Below are positions 53,802 through 62,911 of a DNA stretch of 64,000 bases, one piece after another (positions within the stretch are counted from its first letter, which is position 1; the number at the start of each line of letters is the position of its first letter). This DNA comes from Yeosuana sp043876835 (lineage in GTDB: Bacteria; Bacteroidota; Bacteroidia; Flavobacteriales; Flavobacteriaceae), in assembly GCF_043876835.1 (NCBI RefSeq), contig NZ_JBAWJZ010000002.1:186001-250000 (forward strand), in the 5' to 3' direction. The notes under the pieces were generated by a model. The model saw nothing but the letters and a program-made list of their open reading frames with translations. It ran no database searches and was not told the DNA's origin. Made by a program: the position numbers and the translations under genes.

Positions 53802-53825
53802 TTTTTTTGGAATAACAAGATGATG

Positions 53826-53858
53826 AAGCAATAATATAAACATGTTATATTATTGCTT
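53826..53858 (-). other. Perfect 14-bp intercistronic hairpin between ccoP and ccoG
   Basis: AAGCAATAATATAA (53826-53839) and TTATATTATTGCTT (53845-53858) are exact inverted repeats around a 5-nt loop. There is no T run on the transcribed strand, so a role in mRNA stability or processing is more likely than termination. Confidence 0.6.
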
Positions 53859-53876
53859 CTTAATTTATTTTAAATT

Positions 53877-54818
53877 TTAATTAGGTGATATAGATAGTGA
53901 ATCTGATACAGTAGTAGCTTCAGTAGTTTCTGCTGGGGCAACATTTTCATCTACCCAAATATCTCCTTGTGGTTCTTTAGGATTAGCTGGTGTTGTACCT
54001 TGTAAAGATAAAACATAACTGGCTACTTGAGCAATTTCTGATGGTTTAAAATTTTGTTTCCACGAAATCATCCCTTTTCCATCACGTCCACCTTCAGTAA
54101 TAGTGTTAAATACATTTTTAATGCCACCACCCAAAATCCAATGGTCGTCTGTTAAGTTCGGCCCAATACCACCACCACCATCGGCCATATGACAAGGTAC
54201 GCAATTTTGCATAAAAATTTCTTTACCACTATTTAAATCTGCTGGGTCTGTTAACAAAGTTACTGTATTAATATCTACTAAATCTTTTGCGTTTTTCTTG
54301 TATTCTGCAATACTAATTTCTGCTTCTTTATACTCTTGAGCATATTCATCAAACTGACTGTTGTTTCCAAGTACGTGAACGTTTACTAAATAAACTACAG
54401 CAAACACTATAGAAGCATAAAAAGAATATAACCACCAAGGAGGTAATGAGTTGTCAAGTTCTTTTATTCCATCATAATTATGGTCTAAAATAAGCTCACT
54501 TTCTTCTTCAATTGGTTTTGTTCCTGCTAATTTTTTGTAAACATTTTTAATCCAGTTGAATTGTGGAACTTTATTTTTTGAAGCTAAAAAGCGTTCTTTT
54601 CCTTCTTCAGTTAAACTTTGAAACATGACGTTTTCTAATGCACCAATAATAGCTTCGATAGCAATAAGAATTAATAACACTAGAAGTAAAAATAAAAGTA
54701 CTATAGGGAATTTTACAAATGCTGGTTGATCACCAGAATCAACAAAATATTCTACAAGCCCAAAGATTATAAAAAACACTAATGGGACTCTGACGTAAGA
54801 TGGAAAAAGATTTCTCAT
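53877..54818 (-). CDS. ccoP: cbb3 oxidase subunit CcoP with one haem c site
   Basis: The 313-residue protein has two extra N-terminal helices (about 10-62), a third helix near 125-145 and one cytochrome c domain (about 190-275) with CVPCH. Canonical CcoP has two CxxCH motifs; only one is present here. The C-terminal tail is Ser/Thr/Glu-rich. It overlaps ccoQ by 4 bp. Confidence 0.9.
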   Translation of the reverse strand: MRNLFPSYVRVPLVFFIIFGLVEYFVDSGDQPAFVKFPIVLLFLLLVLLILIAIEAIIGALENVMFQSLTEEGKERFLASKNKVPQFNWIKNVYKKLAGTKPIEEESELILDHNYDGIKELDNSLPPWWLYSFYASIVFAVVYLVNVHVLGNNSQFDEYAQEYKEAEISIAEYKKNAKDLVDINTVTLLTDPADLNSGKEIFMQNCVPCHMADGGGGIGPNLTDDHWILGGGIKNVFNTITEGGRDGKGMISWKQNFKPSEIAQVASYVLSLQGTTPANPKEPQGDIWVDENVAPAETTEATTVSDSLSISPN

Positions 54819-55006
54819 AACAAAATATCGTTTTGGTTATTGTTTTCTAAAGGAAGATTGCTCACTACATTGATGTATTCTTTTTTAGCAGTAAATACCC
54901 ACCAGAATAGAATTACAAAGAATGTAAAAAAGATAAGTAAAGATATAATTGGATAAATTTCAACTCCAGAAATTGTTTCCATATAATTTTTGACAAATTT
55001 CAACAT
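54815..55006 (-). CDS. ccoQ: cbb3 oxidase small subunit CcoQ
   Basis: This 63-residue protein has one helix (about 19-40) and a polar C-terminus. Size, position between ccoNO and ccoP, and the WWVFTAKKEY segment fit CcoQ/FixQ, which stabilises the complex. Overlaps ccoP by 4 bp. Confidence 0.85.
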   Translation of the reverse strand: MLKFVKNYMETISGVEIYPIISLLIFFTFFVILFWWVFTAKKEYINVVSNLPLENNNQNDILL

Positions 55007-55021
55007 GACTTTTTTATTGCA

Positions 55022-57208
55022 TTAATTATTTTGATCATCTTTTACTTTAATATCAGTTCCCAATCGTTGTAAATAAGCTATTAAAGCAACTATTTCACGA
55101 TTCTTCATTTCTACAAAAGGAGTTCCACTTTCTGCAGCATTATTTTTGTCGGCTTCATAACTAGCAACAAAATCTGGATCATTGTAAAGGTTTTGTTCAA
55201 TTTGGGTACCTTGATCAAGCATTAGTTGTTGTGCATTGGCAATGTCTTCTTCGGTATAAGGAACACCAAGTGTAACCATTACTTTCATTTTTGCCTCAGT
55301 TTGAGATTTGTCAAGTTCGTTTTTGACAAGCCATTTATAGTTAGGCATTATTGAACCACTTGAGGTGCTTCTTGGGTCGTACATATGGTTAAGATGCCAA
55401 TTGTCTGAATATTTCCCTCCAATTCTGTGTAAGTCTGGTCCAGTACGTTTACTTCCCCAAAGGAAAGGATGGTCGTACACATATTCTCCAGCTTTTGAAT
55501 ATTCACCATATCTTTCAACCTCACTTCTAAATGGTCTAATCATTTGAGAGTGACAACCCACACAACCTTCACGTATATAAATATCACGCCCTTCAAGCTC
55601 TAATGGTGTATAAGGTTTTACACTTGCTATTGTTGGGATATTAGATTTTACTAAAATGGTTGGGATAATTTGTACCATACCTCCAATAAGAATTGCTATG
55701 GTTGCATAAATAGTTAATTTTACTGGTTTACGTTCTAACCAAGAATGCCATCCTTCACCAGCTAATCTATGTTTTGAAACGCGTTCTAGAGCAGGAGCTT
55801 CTGCTAGTTCATCAGTTACGGTGCTTCCAGATTTAATAGTTGCAATGATGTTGTAAACTAAAATAAGCATACCAGTGATATATAAAGTACCACCAATTGC
55901 ACGCATCCAATACATAGGCATAATTTCTGTAACTGTTTCCAAGAAGTTACCATACACTAAAGTACCATCAGGATTAAATTGTTTCCACATACTAGCTTGA
56001 GTAAATCCAGCAACGTACATTGGTAAGGCATACATAATGATACCTAAAGTACCAACCCAAAAATGAAGATTTGCTAGACCAGTAGAGAATAATTTTGTTT
56101 TAAAAAGCCTTGGTACTAACCAGTAAATCATACCAAAAGTTAAGAAACCATTCCAAGCTAACGCTCCAACGTGTACGTGAGCAATAATCCAATCAGTAAA
56201 ATGAGCTATGGCATTAACGTTTTTTAATGATAATGTAGGCCCTTCAAAAGTTGCCATTCCATAACCAGTAATAGCTACTACTAAAAATTTTAAAACAGGT
56301 TCAGTTCTTACTTTATCCCACGCTCCTCGTAATGTTAATAAACCGTTTATCATACCTCCCCATGAAGGCATTAATAGCATAATAGAAAATGTAGTACCTA
56401 AACTTTGTGCCCATTCTGGTAAAGCTGTGTATAATAAGTGGTGTGGACCTGCCCAAATATAAATGAATATTAATGACCAAAAGTGAACTATAGATAATCT
56501 GTAAGAATAGATAGGTCTGTTTGCTGCTTTAGGAACAAAATAATACATTAATCCTAAGAAAGGAGTTGTTAAGAAGAATGCTACAGCATTGTGGCCATAC
56601 CACCATTGTACTAAAGCATCTTGAACACCAGCATAGACAGAATAACTTTTTAATGCACTAACAGGTAATTCTAAACTATTGAAAATATGAAGTACGGCAA
56701 CAGTTACGAAAGTTGCAATGTAAAACCAAATAGCCACATATAAGTGACGTTGTCTTCTTTTTAAAATGGTTCCAATAAGGTTCCAGCCAAAAACTACCCA
56801 AATCACAGCAATGGCAATATCAAAGGGCCATTCTAATTCAGCATATTCTTTTGAACTGGTAAAACCAAACGGTAGGGTTAAAGCAGCACCAACAATAATA
56901 AGTTGCCATCCCCAGAAATTAATTTTACTTAATACATCACTGAACATTCTAGCTTTTAATAAGCGTTGTGATGAATAATAAACCCCTGCAAAAATGGCAT
57001 TTCCTACAAAAGCAAAAATAACGGCATTAGTGTGTAATGGTCTTAAACGACCAAAACTTAACCATGATATACCATCGGTTAAATTAGGAAATAAAAATAA
57101 AAAGGCTAAAAGTAGCCCAACAGACATACCTACAACACCCCAAACCATAGTGGCATAGATGAAATTTTTAACGATTTTATTATCGTAATGAAATTGTTGT
57201 ACTTCCAT
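55022..57208 (-). CDS. ccoNO: Fused cbb3 oxidase subunits CcoN-CcoO
   Basis: The 728-residue protein joins CcoN (about 1-470, at least 12 helices) to CcoO (about 500-728). CcoN has the haem-copper His motifs, such as WWYGHNAVAFFLT and IAHVHVGALAWNG. CcoO is a membrane-anchored cytochrome c with EGCVGCHSQMIRP. It reduces O2 at very low concentration and pumps protons. The fusion is common in Bacteroidetes. It starts 11 bp after ccoS and is expressed from the Fnr-type promoter at 57464. Confidence 0.96.
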   Translation of the reverse strand: MEVQQFHYDNKIVKNFIYATMVWGVVGMSVGLLLAFLFLFPNLTDGISWLSFGRLRPLHTNAVIFAFVGNAIFAGVYYSSQRLLKARMFSDVLSKINFWGWQLIIVGAALTLPFGFTSSKEYAELEWPFDIAIAVIWVVFGWNLIGTILKRRQRHLYVAIWFYIATFVTVAVLHIFNSLELPVSALKSYSVYAGVQDALVQWWYGHNAVAFFLTTPFLGLMYYFVPKAANRPIYSYRLSIVHFWSLIFIYIWAGPHHLLYTALPEWAQSLGTTFSIMLLMPSWGGMINGLLTLRGAWDKVRTEPVLKFLVVAITGYGMATFEGPTLSLKNVNAIAHFTDWIIAHVHVGALAWNGFLTFGMIYWLVPRLFKTKLFSTGLANLHFWVGTLGIIMYALPMYVAGFTQASMWKQFNPDGTLVYGNFLETVTEIMPMYWMRAIGGTLYITGMLILVYNIIATIKSGSTVTDELAEAPALERVSKHRLAGEGWHSWLERKPVKLTIYATIAILIGGMVQIIPTILVKSNIPTIASVKPYTPLELEGRDIYIREGCVGCHSQMIRPFRSEVERYGEYSKAGEYVYDHPFLWGSKRTGPDLHRIGGKYSDNWHLNHMYDPRSTSSGSIMPNYKWLVKNELDKSQTEAKMKVMVTLGVPYTEEDIANAQQLMLDQGTQIEQNLYNDPDFVASYEADKNNAAESGTPFVEMKNREIVALIAYLQRLGTDIKVKDDQNN

Positions 57209-57219
57209 AGTTTTAATAA

Positions 57220-57414
57220 TTAATCTTTTTTGGTTAGAATAGAATTAGTTGATTTTTCAGATTTTTCTTTGACAAGTTCGTCTTCAAATAGCATACGTAC
57301 AGAAGGCGTATAGCTATCATCGTATTGCCCGCTTTTTACAGCAATAATAAAGGCAACAAAAAAAATAACAGCTATAATAACGCTTGCAGCTAGCATTACA
57401 TAAATGACGCTCAT
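57220..57414 (-). CDS. ccoS: cbb3 oxidase maturation protein CcoS
   Basis: This 64-residue protein has one N-terminal helix (about 4-26) and a short polar tail with GQYDDSYTPSVRMLFED, typical of CcoS/FixS, needed for cofactor insertion. It is the first gene after the promoter at 57464. Confidence 0.9.
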   Translation of the reverse strand: MSVIYVMLAASVIIAVIFFVAFIIAVKSGQYDDSYTPSVRMLFEDELVKEKSEKSTNSILTKKD

Positions 57415-57463
57415 GTTTTTTTAATTAAAGTGTTAAAAATACTTTCAAGGTTTATCTAATAAA

Positions 57464-57477
57464 ATGATATATATCAT
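57464..57477 (-). promoter_or_regulatory. Fnr-type operator of the ccoS-ccoNO-ccoQ-ccoP-ccoG operon
   Basis: ATGATATATATCAT is a perfect palindrome of the ATGAY-N4-RTCAT type. On the minus strand the -7-like box TATTTTTA (57441-57434) begins 36 bp after the repeat start. It separates ccoI from ccoS, so the two have separate promoters. Confidence 0.7.
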
Positions 57478-57481
57478 GTTT

Positions 57482-59857
57482 TTATTTTAGTTTTCTTCCT
57501 GCCAAATTAGTAGTAAGGGTTGTAAAACCAACCACGCTAATTGAACTTAGAGGCATTAATATCGCTGCAAATACAGGAGATAATTGCCCCGAAATTGCAA
57601 AATACAACCCAATTATATTATATAAAAATGACAATAAAAAACTCCATTTAATAATTTTTAAAGATGCTTTTGAAAGTTTTATATACTGATACAACTGGTT
57701 GAATTTTGAAGCATCTAGAATAGCATCGCATGCAGGAGAAAAAACGTTTACATTTTCAGAGATTACAATACCAACATTGCTTTGTGCTAAAGCACCAGCA
57801 TCATTTAATCCATCACCAATCATTAAAATATTTGCTCCTTCACTTTGATGGTATTTAATATATTCTAGCTTATCTTCTGGTTTTTGGTTAAAAAGTAGTT
57901 TTGTTTTTGAGGGCAGTAATTTTTTTAAGTTTTCTTTTTCACCTTCATTATCACCAGAAAGAATTACTAAATCATAGTGTTTTTTTAGTTTGTTGAAAAG
58001 TTGAGATAACCCTTTTCTGTAAGCATTGTAAAAAGTGAATTTTCCTTTGTAAGTATTATTTGTACTTATATGCACACTAGTGTTTAATGTTGCAGTTTCT
58101 AAAGCAAAACCTACAAAAGGTGCAGAACCAATTTTTATTTTGGCTTCTTTATATTGACCTTCAATTCCTTCGCCTAAATATTCTTGATACGTATCTAAAG
58201 AAACAATGTCATTATCATTTAATAACTGATATAAAGCTCTGCTTAATGGATGATTAGACCCTCTTAAAGTGCTTCTTAAAAGAGATTCTTCTTGTAATGA
58301 AAGTTCTTCGCCTTCATAATTTATAGTGGTGTCTTTATTGGCTGTTATGGTACCAGTTTTGTCAAAAATAATGGTGTCAATTTTGGCTAACTGTTCAATA
58401 ACGCTAGCGTTTTTTAAATAAAACTTTTTGGTTCCTAAAATGCGTAAAACATTACCAAATGTAAAAGGTGCAGAAAGGGCCAATGCGCAAGGACAAGCAA
58501 TAATTAAAATAGCTGTAAACACATTTAAAGCTTTAGTGGAATCTATAAAAAGCCAATAAGCAGTTGATATAAGTGCTATTGATAAAATGGCTATGGTGAA
58601 ATGTTTACTAATCTTATTGGTGATTGACTTAAATGCTTCTTCTTTATCTACTTTAAAAACATCGTTACTCCAAAGTTGTGTTAAGTAACTCTGCTCGACA
58701 GATTTTAGCACATCAACTTCAATACTTCCATCGAGTTGTTTACCGCCAGCAAATAGTTTGTCTCCAGAGTTTTTTGAAACCGTTTTTGATTCTCCAGTTA
58801 CAAAGCTGTAATCTATTCTAGCGCTTCCTTTTATTAAAATGCAGTCAACAGGTATTAGTTCTTCGTTTCTTATTAATAATCGGTCTCCTTTTTCAATATC
58901 ATAAACTTGAATGGATTCTTCTTTTCCATCGGCCAATATTTTTGTAATTCCTATGGGGAAATATGATTTATAATCGCGTTCAAAAGATAAAAACGAATAT
59001 GTTTTCTGCTGAAAAAATTTTCCTAACAATAAAAAGAAAATCAGTCCTGTAAGACTGTCAAAAAAACCAGAACCGTAATCAAAAATAATTTCAATAGTAC
59101 TTCTTATAAATAAAACTAAAACACCTAGTGCAATAGGCACGTCTATATTTAAGAATTTTGACCGCAATCCTTTATATGCTGAAATAAAATATTCTTGAGC
59201 AGAATAGAAAACCACAGGAATTGAATAAGCAAACATTAGCCATCTAAACAGAGGCTTGTATTGTTCTAACCAAAATTCATTGACTTCAAAATATTCAGGA
59301 AATGATAAAAACATAACATTTCCAAATGCAAAACCTGCAAAGCCTAATTTGTATATTAAAGAACGATCAATATTTTTTTTACTGGTGCTATAATCATCTA
59401 AACTTATGTAGGGTTCGTAGCCTATACTGTTTAATAAAATGACTAAATCTTTTAATGAAAGAGTTTCAGAATTATAGGTTATTCTAACATTCTTTTTTCC
59501 AAAGTTTACAATAGAAGAGCTAATTGATGGATGCAGCTTATTTAAATTTTCTAAAATCCAAATGCAAGAGCTACAATGAATATGTGGAATGTATAAAGTA
59601 ATTATTTGTGTTTTGCCATCATTAAACTCCAGTAACTTATCAATAATTTTATGGTTCTCTAAGAAGTTATATTTGCCTTCAATTTCTTTAGGAGTAGTAC
59701 CAGGAGCCTGTTGTAAATCGTAATAGCAGGTTAAATCATTGACAGAAAAAATTTCGTATACAGTTTTGCACCCGTTACAACAAAATGATTTTCCATCAAA
59801 TATTATTTCAGAATCTTTAGTGTCTAAACCACAGTGGAAACATGTGTGATGTTCCAT
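57482..59857 (-). CDS. ccoI: Copper-exporting P-type ATPase for cbb3 assembly (CcoI/FixI)
   Basis: The 791-residue protein has a Cys-rich N-terminus (CFHC, then CCNGC, residues 6-30), a heavy-metal-associated domain with HCSSC (about 96), eight helices, CPC in the sixth, DKTGT and GDGLNDAGA. It supplies copper for the CcoN site. It lies upstream of ccoS with its own Fnr-type box at 59917. Confidence 0.95.
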   Translation of the reverse strand: MEHHTCFHCGLDTKDSEIIFDGKSFCCNGCKTVYEIFSVNDLTCYYDLQQAPGTTPKEIEGKYNFLENHKIIDKLLEFNDGKTQIITLYIPHIHCSSCIWILENLNKLHPSISSSIVNFGKKNVRITYNSETLSLKDLVILLNSIGYEPYISLDDYSTSKKNIDRSLIYKLGFAGFAFGNVMFLSFPEYFEVNEFWLEQYKPLFRWLMFAYSIPVVFYSAQEYFISAYKGLRSKFLNIDVPIALGVLVLFIRSTIEIIFDYGSGFFDSLTGLIFFLLLGKFFQQKTYSFLSFERDYKSYFPIGITKILADGKEESIQVYDIEKGDRLLIRNEELIPVDCILIKGSARIDYSFVTGESKTVSKNSGDKLFAGGKQLDGSIEVDVLKSVEQSYLTQLWSNDVFKVDKEEAFKSITNKISKHFTIAILSIALISTAYWLFIDSTKALNVFTAILIIACPCALALSAPFTFGNVLRILGTKKFYLKNASVIEQLAKIDTIIFDKTGTITANKDTTINYEGEELSLQEESLLRSTLRGSNHPLSRALYQLLNDNDIVSLDTYQEYLGEGIEGQYKEAKIKIGSAPFVGFALETATLNTSVHISTNNTYKGKFTFYNAYRKGLSQLFNKLKKHYDLVILSGDNEGEKENLKKLLPSKTKLLFNQKPEDKLEYIKYHQSEGANILMIGDGLNDAGALAQSNVGIVISENVNVFSPACDAILDASKFNQLYQYIKLSKASLKIIKWSFLLSFLYNIIGLYFAISGQLSPVFAAILMPLSSISVVGFTTLTTNLAGRKLK

Positions 59858-59916
59858 AAAATTATTTGCTCTTTATATACCTTTTGCAAAGGTTTTAAAT
59901 ATACAAAAAACGAAAT

Positions 59917-59930
59917 ATGATATATGTCAT
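59917..59930. promoter_or_regulatory. Fnr-type operator in the ccoI/crp divergent promoter
   Basis: ATGATATATGTCAT (ATGAT-N4-GTCAT). On the minus strand AACCTTTG (59894-59887), a 7/8 -7 box, begins 36 bp away, so ccoI is the likely target. A further half-match, ATGATATTTG, lies at 59942 on the side of the regulator gene and may mediate autoregulation. Confidence 0.65.
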
Positions 59931-59997
59931 ATTTTAAAAATATGATATTTGTTGTGTTTTACTTAATTTTACGGCTCTTTAATTTACTATTACAACT

Positions 59998-60675
59998 ATG
60001 GGCAAATGTGAACAATGTATTATAAAGGAATTTAATTCTCTTAAGACATTGACTAATGACGAGTTAGTGAGAATTTCTAATTGTAAAACATCTAGAATTG
60101 TAAAAAAAGGAGAAATTATTTTTGAAGAAGGCGATATATTAAAAGGAATTTATTGTGTAAGAGAAGGTATTTGCAAACTAACAAAGTTGAGTTCAAATGG
60201 AAAAGATCAAATTATAAAATTGGTTGTTAAAGGAGAGCTAATTGGACAACGTTCTTTAGTAAGCGATGAAAGTGTTAACTTAAGTGCTATTGCTTTAAAC
60301 GATATGAAATTATGTTTTCTTCCTAAGTCTGAAATTATTAATGACCTTCAAAAAAACACAAACTTTACTTTTGATTTGTTAAAAGAAATGGCTCACGATT
60401 TAAAAGAAGCTGATGACATTATTGTAAATATGGCCCAAAAATCTGTTAGACAGCGTTTAGCAGAAACCCTAATTTATATTAATGACAGTTTTGGTACAAA
60501 ATCAGATGGAACTTTAAGTGTATTGTTGTCAAGAGAAGATTTTGCCAATATTATTGGAACTGCAACAGAATCTACCATTAGAGTACTTTCCCAATTTAAA
60601 AAAGAAGACCTCATAACTACCATTGGTAAACAAATTAAGATAATTGATTTGGAAGGTTTAAAGCGAGTTGAATGA
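59998..60675 (+). CDS. Crp/Fnr family regulator with N-terminal cysteines, probable oxygen sensor
   Basis: The 225-residue protein has an N-terminal CxxC (Cys4, Cys7), more cysteines at 29, 53 and 59, a cyclic-nucleotide-like domain (to about 120), a long helix and a C-terminal helix-turn-helix (about 175-205). The recognition helix TESTIRVLSQF keeps the Glu and Arg that read the G-C pair in Fnr/Crp sites, but has Ile where Fnr has Ser. This fits the site ATGAY rather than TTGAT. An iron-sulfur oxygen switch is plausible but not proven. It is divergent from ccoI. Confidence 0.88.
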   Translation: MGKCEQCIIKEFNSLKTLTNDELVRISNCKTSRIVKKGEIIFEEGDILKGIYCVREGICKLTKLSSNGKDQIIKLVVKGELIGQRSLVSDESVNLSAIALNDMKLCFLPKSEIINDLQKNTNFTFDLLKEMAHDLKEADDIIVNMAQKSVRQRLAETLIYINDSFGTKSDGTLSVLLSREDFANIIGTATESTIRVLSQFKKEDLITTIGKQIKIIDLEGLKRVE

Positions 60676-61254
60676 TTACCAATCACCACGACTTTTAATG
60701 TTATTTGTGCATAGTTGGATAATTTCGGTGATACGTTTTTGTCTTGTAGTTTCTCTCTTGGCCTGATTTAACCAATACAGATAACTTTTTCTGTAGGAAG
60801 GAGCAAAGTTTTGATAGTTGGTATAAGCTATTGGATTTTTATCGAATTCACTTTGTAAATCATTTGGGATAATGCCATTTTCAACATCATCTAGCTCAGT
60901 CCAACTGCCGTTTTGTTTAGCTATTTCAATTTTCTCTAAACCTGCAGCATGCATTAAATCTAATTCTGTTAATTCTTCAATATATTTTTTGTTTAATGCA
61001 CTCCATACACTTTTATTATTTCTAGGAGTAAAATATTGCCTTCGTTTCCCATCTCCTAGACTTTTAACTGTAGAATCGATCCAACCATAACACAAGGCAA
61101 CTTTTACTGCTTCTTCCCATCGCATGCTATCGTTTTCATGGTCAACTTTGTAGAATATTAAATGAATGCCTTTTGATGAAGCATGATTATCATGCAGCCA
61201 TTTTCGCCATTCATCATCACTTTTAAAATATAGTTCTGAATTTTTTTCTATCAC
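60676..61254 (-). CDS. YdeI/OmpD-associated family protein
   Basis: The 192-residue protein has the YdeI motifs WRKWLHDNH, VALCYGWIDS and a C-terminal ARKRY-like variant, FAPSYRKSYLYWLNQAKRETTRQKRI (two halves). Family members are linked to stress and bacteriocin tolerance, but no reaction is known. It is convergent and directly adjacent (0 bp) to the Crp/Fnr gene and starts where the peptidase gene ends. Confidence 0.85.
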   Translation of the reverse strand: MIEKNSELYFKSDDEWRKWLHDNHASSKGIHLIFYKVDHENDSMRWEEAVKVALCYGWIDSTVKSLGDGKRRQYFTPRNNKSVWSALNKKYIEELTELDLMHAAGLEKIEIAKQNGSWTELDDVENGIIPNDLQSEFDKNPIAYTNYQNFAPSYRKSYLYWLNQAKRETTRQKRITEIIQLCTNNIKSRGDW

Positions 61255-62901
61255 TTATATCTTGTTTACATAAACGTAAAAATCCTTGTCAACCTTTAAA
61301 ACGGTTTTATTAGATTCTATAGGCATAGTTTTCCACTCTGAAGTTGGAAATATCCATTGCTCTTTATCGTTAATAGTTACTTGAACCGGCATATCAAATT
61401 TGTCTACTATATGAGTCCAGTGATATTTTAGTTCTTTGTTTTCAATTTTATATTCTAAAGTAGGAATTTCAGTGGTTCTTAAATATTGATTAAAAAATTC
61501 AGTCAAATCAATACCCGTTTCTGCACTTAAATAATTTTCAATTTGTTGTGTTGTAACAGTTTGATGGTAAAAGGTTCTGTTAAGACCCCGTAAAATTTGA
61601 CGCCATTTCTCATCATTTTCAATAAGCTGTCTTAAGGTGTGCAACATATTGGCTCCTTTGTAATACATATCACCAGAGCCTTCATTATTTACATCATACT
61701 GTCCAATAATGGGTCGATCATTTTGAATATTTAATCTTGTTCCAATCACATAATCAGATGAAGCTTCTTTTCCATAATAGTAGTCTATAAAAAGGTTTTC
61801 TGAATAAGCAGTAAATCCTTCATGAATCCACATATCTGCAATATCTTTATAGGTTATATTATTGGCAAACCACTCATGACCTGACTCGTGAATAATGATA
61901 AAATCAAATTTTAATCCCCAGCCAGTACCTGATAAATCATGCCCTAAATAGCCATTCATGTATTGGTTACCATAAGTAACTGAACTTTGGTGCTCCATGC
62001 CTAAATAAGGCACTTCTACTAACTTATAGCCATCTTTATAAAATGGATACGGCCCAAACCAATGTTCAAAGGCCTTCATCATTTTTGGTGCATCCTTAAA
62101 GTGTTCTTGAGCTTTTTCTAGGTTATCTCTTAAAACATAATAATCCATATCTAAATTCCCATTTTCTCCATCAAATACTTCTGAAAAATGGACATAATCA
62201 CCAATATTTACATTGACACCATAATTATTTATGGGATTTTTTACAATCCAACTATATATTTTGTTGTCACCGTATTGTTCAATACTTCTCAATCTGCCAT
62301 TAGATACATCCATAAGACCTTTTGGAGTGTCAATGCTAATAAGTATGCTATCTACTTCGTCATACATATGGTCTTTATTTGGCCACCAAACACTCGCTCC
62401 TAATCCTTGACATGATGTTGCTACAAAATCATTGCCGTTAGAATCTTTTTTCCAAGAAAAACCACCATCCCAAGGAGCTTTAACAGCTTCTTTTGGGTTG
62501 CCTTCATAAAAAACTTCAAGAGTTTTAATATTTCCAATATTTTGAACACTATTCAGTTTAATAAAATGAGCATTACCGTCATCAACTACATTTAATTCTT
62601 CTCCGTCCTGTACGACTTTTGCGATTTTTAATGGAGGTTGTAAATCAATTTGTAAATCTTTTGGAGTATCAATCACTTTATATTGAATGGTGTTACTTCC
62701 GGAAATAAATTTTTTATCGGGTTCAACTTTTATGTTTAAATGGTAATAAGTTACATCCCACCAAGCGCGTTCTGGTGTAATGCTTCCTCTTAAAGTATCT
62801 TGATGTGTAAAATTATTTTTTTCGGTTAACAGGCCTTGTGCTTGGAGGAAAGTATTTCCTAATAAAGTTAAAATTGCTAGAGTTGTTAATTGTTTAAGCA
62901 T
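61255..62901 (-). CDS. M1 family metallopeptidase
   Basis: The 548-residue protein has a signal peptide (LGNTFLQAQ, about residue 22). The zinc site HESGH with a downstream Glu in WIHEGFTAYSE (about 355-385) and GMEH before it are typical of M1 aminopeptidases. It is shorter than the usual 850 residues because the ERAP-type C-terminal domain is missing, as in many Bacteroidetes M1 enzymes. It is exported and cleaves peptides for nutrition. Confidence 0.92.
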   Translation of the reverse strand: MLKQLTTLAILTLLGNTFLQAQGLLTEKNNFTHQDTLRGSITPERAWWDVTYYHLNIKVEPDKKFISGSNTIQYKVIDTPKDLQIDLQPPLKIAKVVQDGEELNVVDDGNAHFIKLNSVQNIGNIKTLEVFYEGNPKEAVKAPWDGGFSWKKDSNGNDFVATSCQGLGASVWWPNKDHMYDEVDSILISIDTPKGLMDVSNGRLRSIEQYGDNKIYSWIVKNPINNYGVNVNIGDYVHFSEVFDGENGNLDMDYYVLRDNLEKAQEHFKDAPKMMKAFEHWFGPYPFYKDGYKLVEVPYLGMEHQSSVTYGNQYMNGYLGHDLSGTGWGLKFDFIIIHESGHEWFANNITYKDIADMWIHEGFTAYSENLFIDYYYGKEASSDYVIGTRLNIQNDRPIIGQYDVNNEGSGDMYYKGANMLHTLRQLIENDEKWRQILRGLNRTFYHQTVTTQQIENYLSAETGIDLTEFFNQYLRTTEIPTLEYKIENKELKYHWTHIVDKFDMPVQVTINDKEQWIFPTSEWKTMPIESNKTVLKVDKDFYVYVNKI

Positions 62902-62911
62902 AACATGTATT

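Noticed and set aside
53802..53843. Longer CcoG with start at 53843
   Set aside because: That ATG sits in the loop of a perfect hairpin and the extra residues are hydrophobic and unlike CcoG; 53801 gives a normal start.
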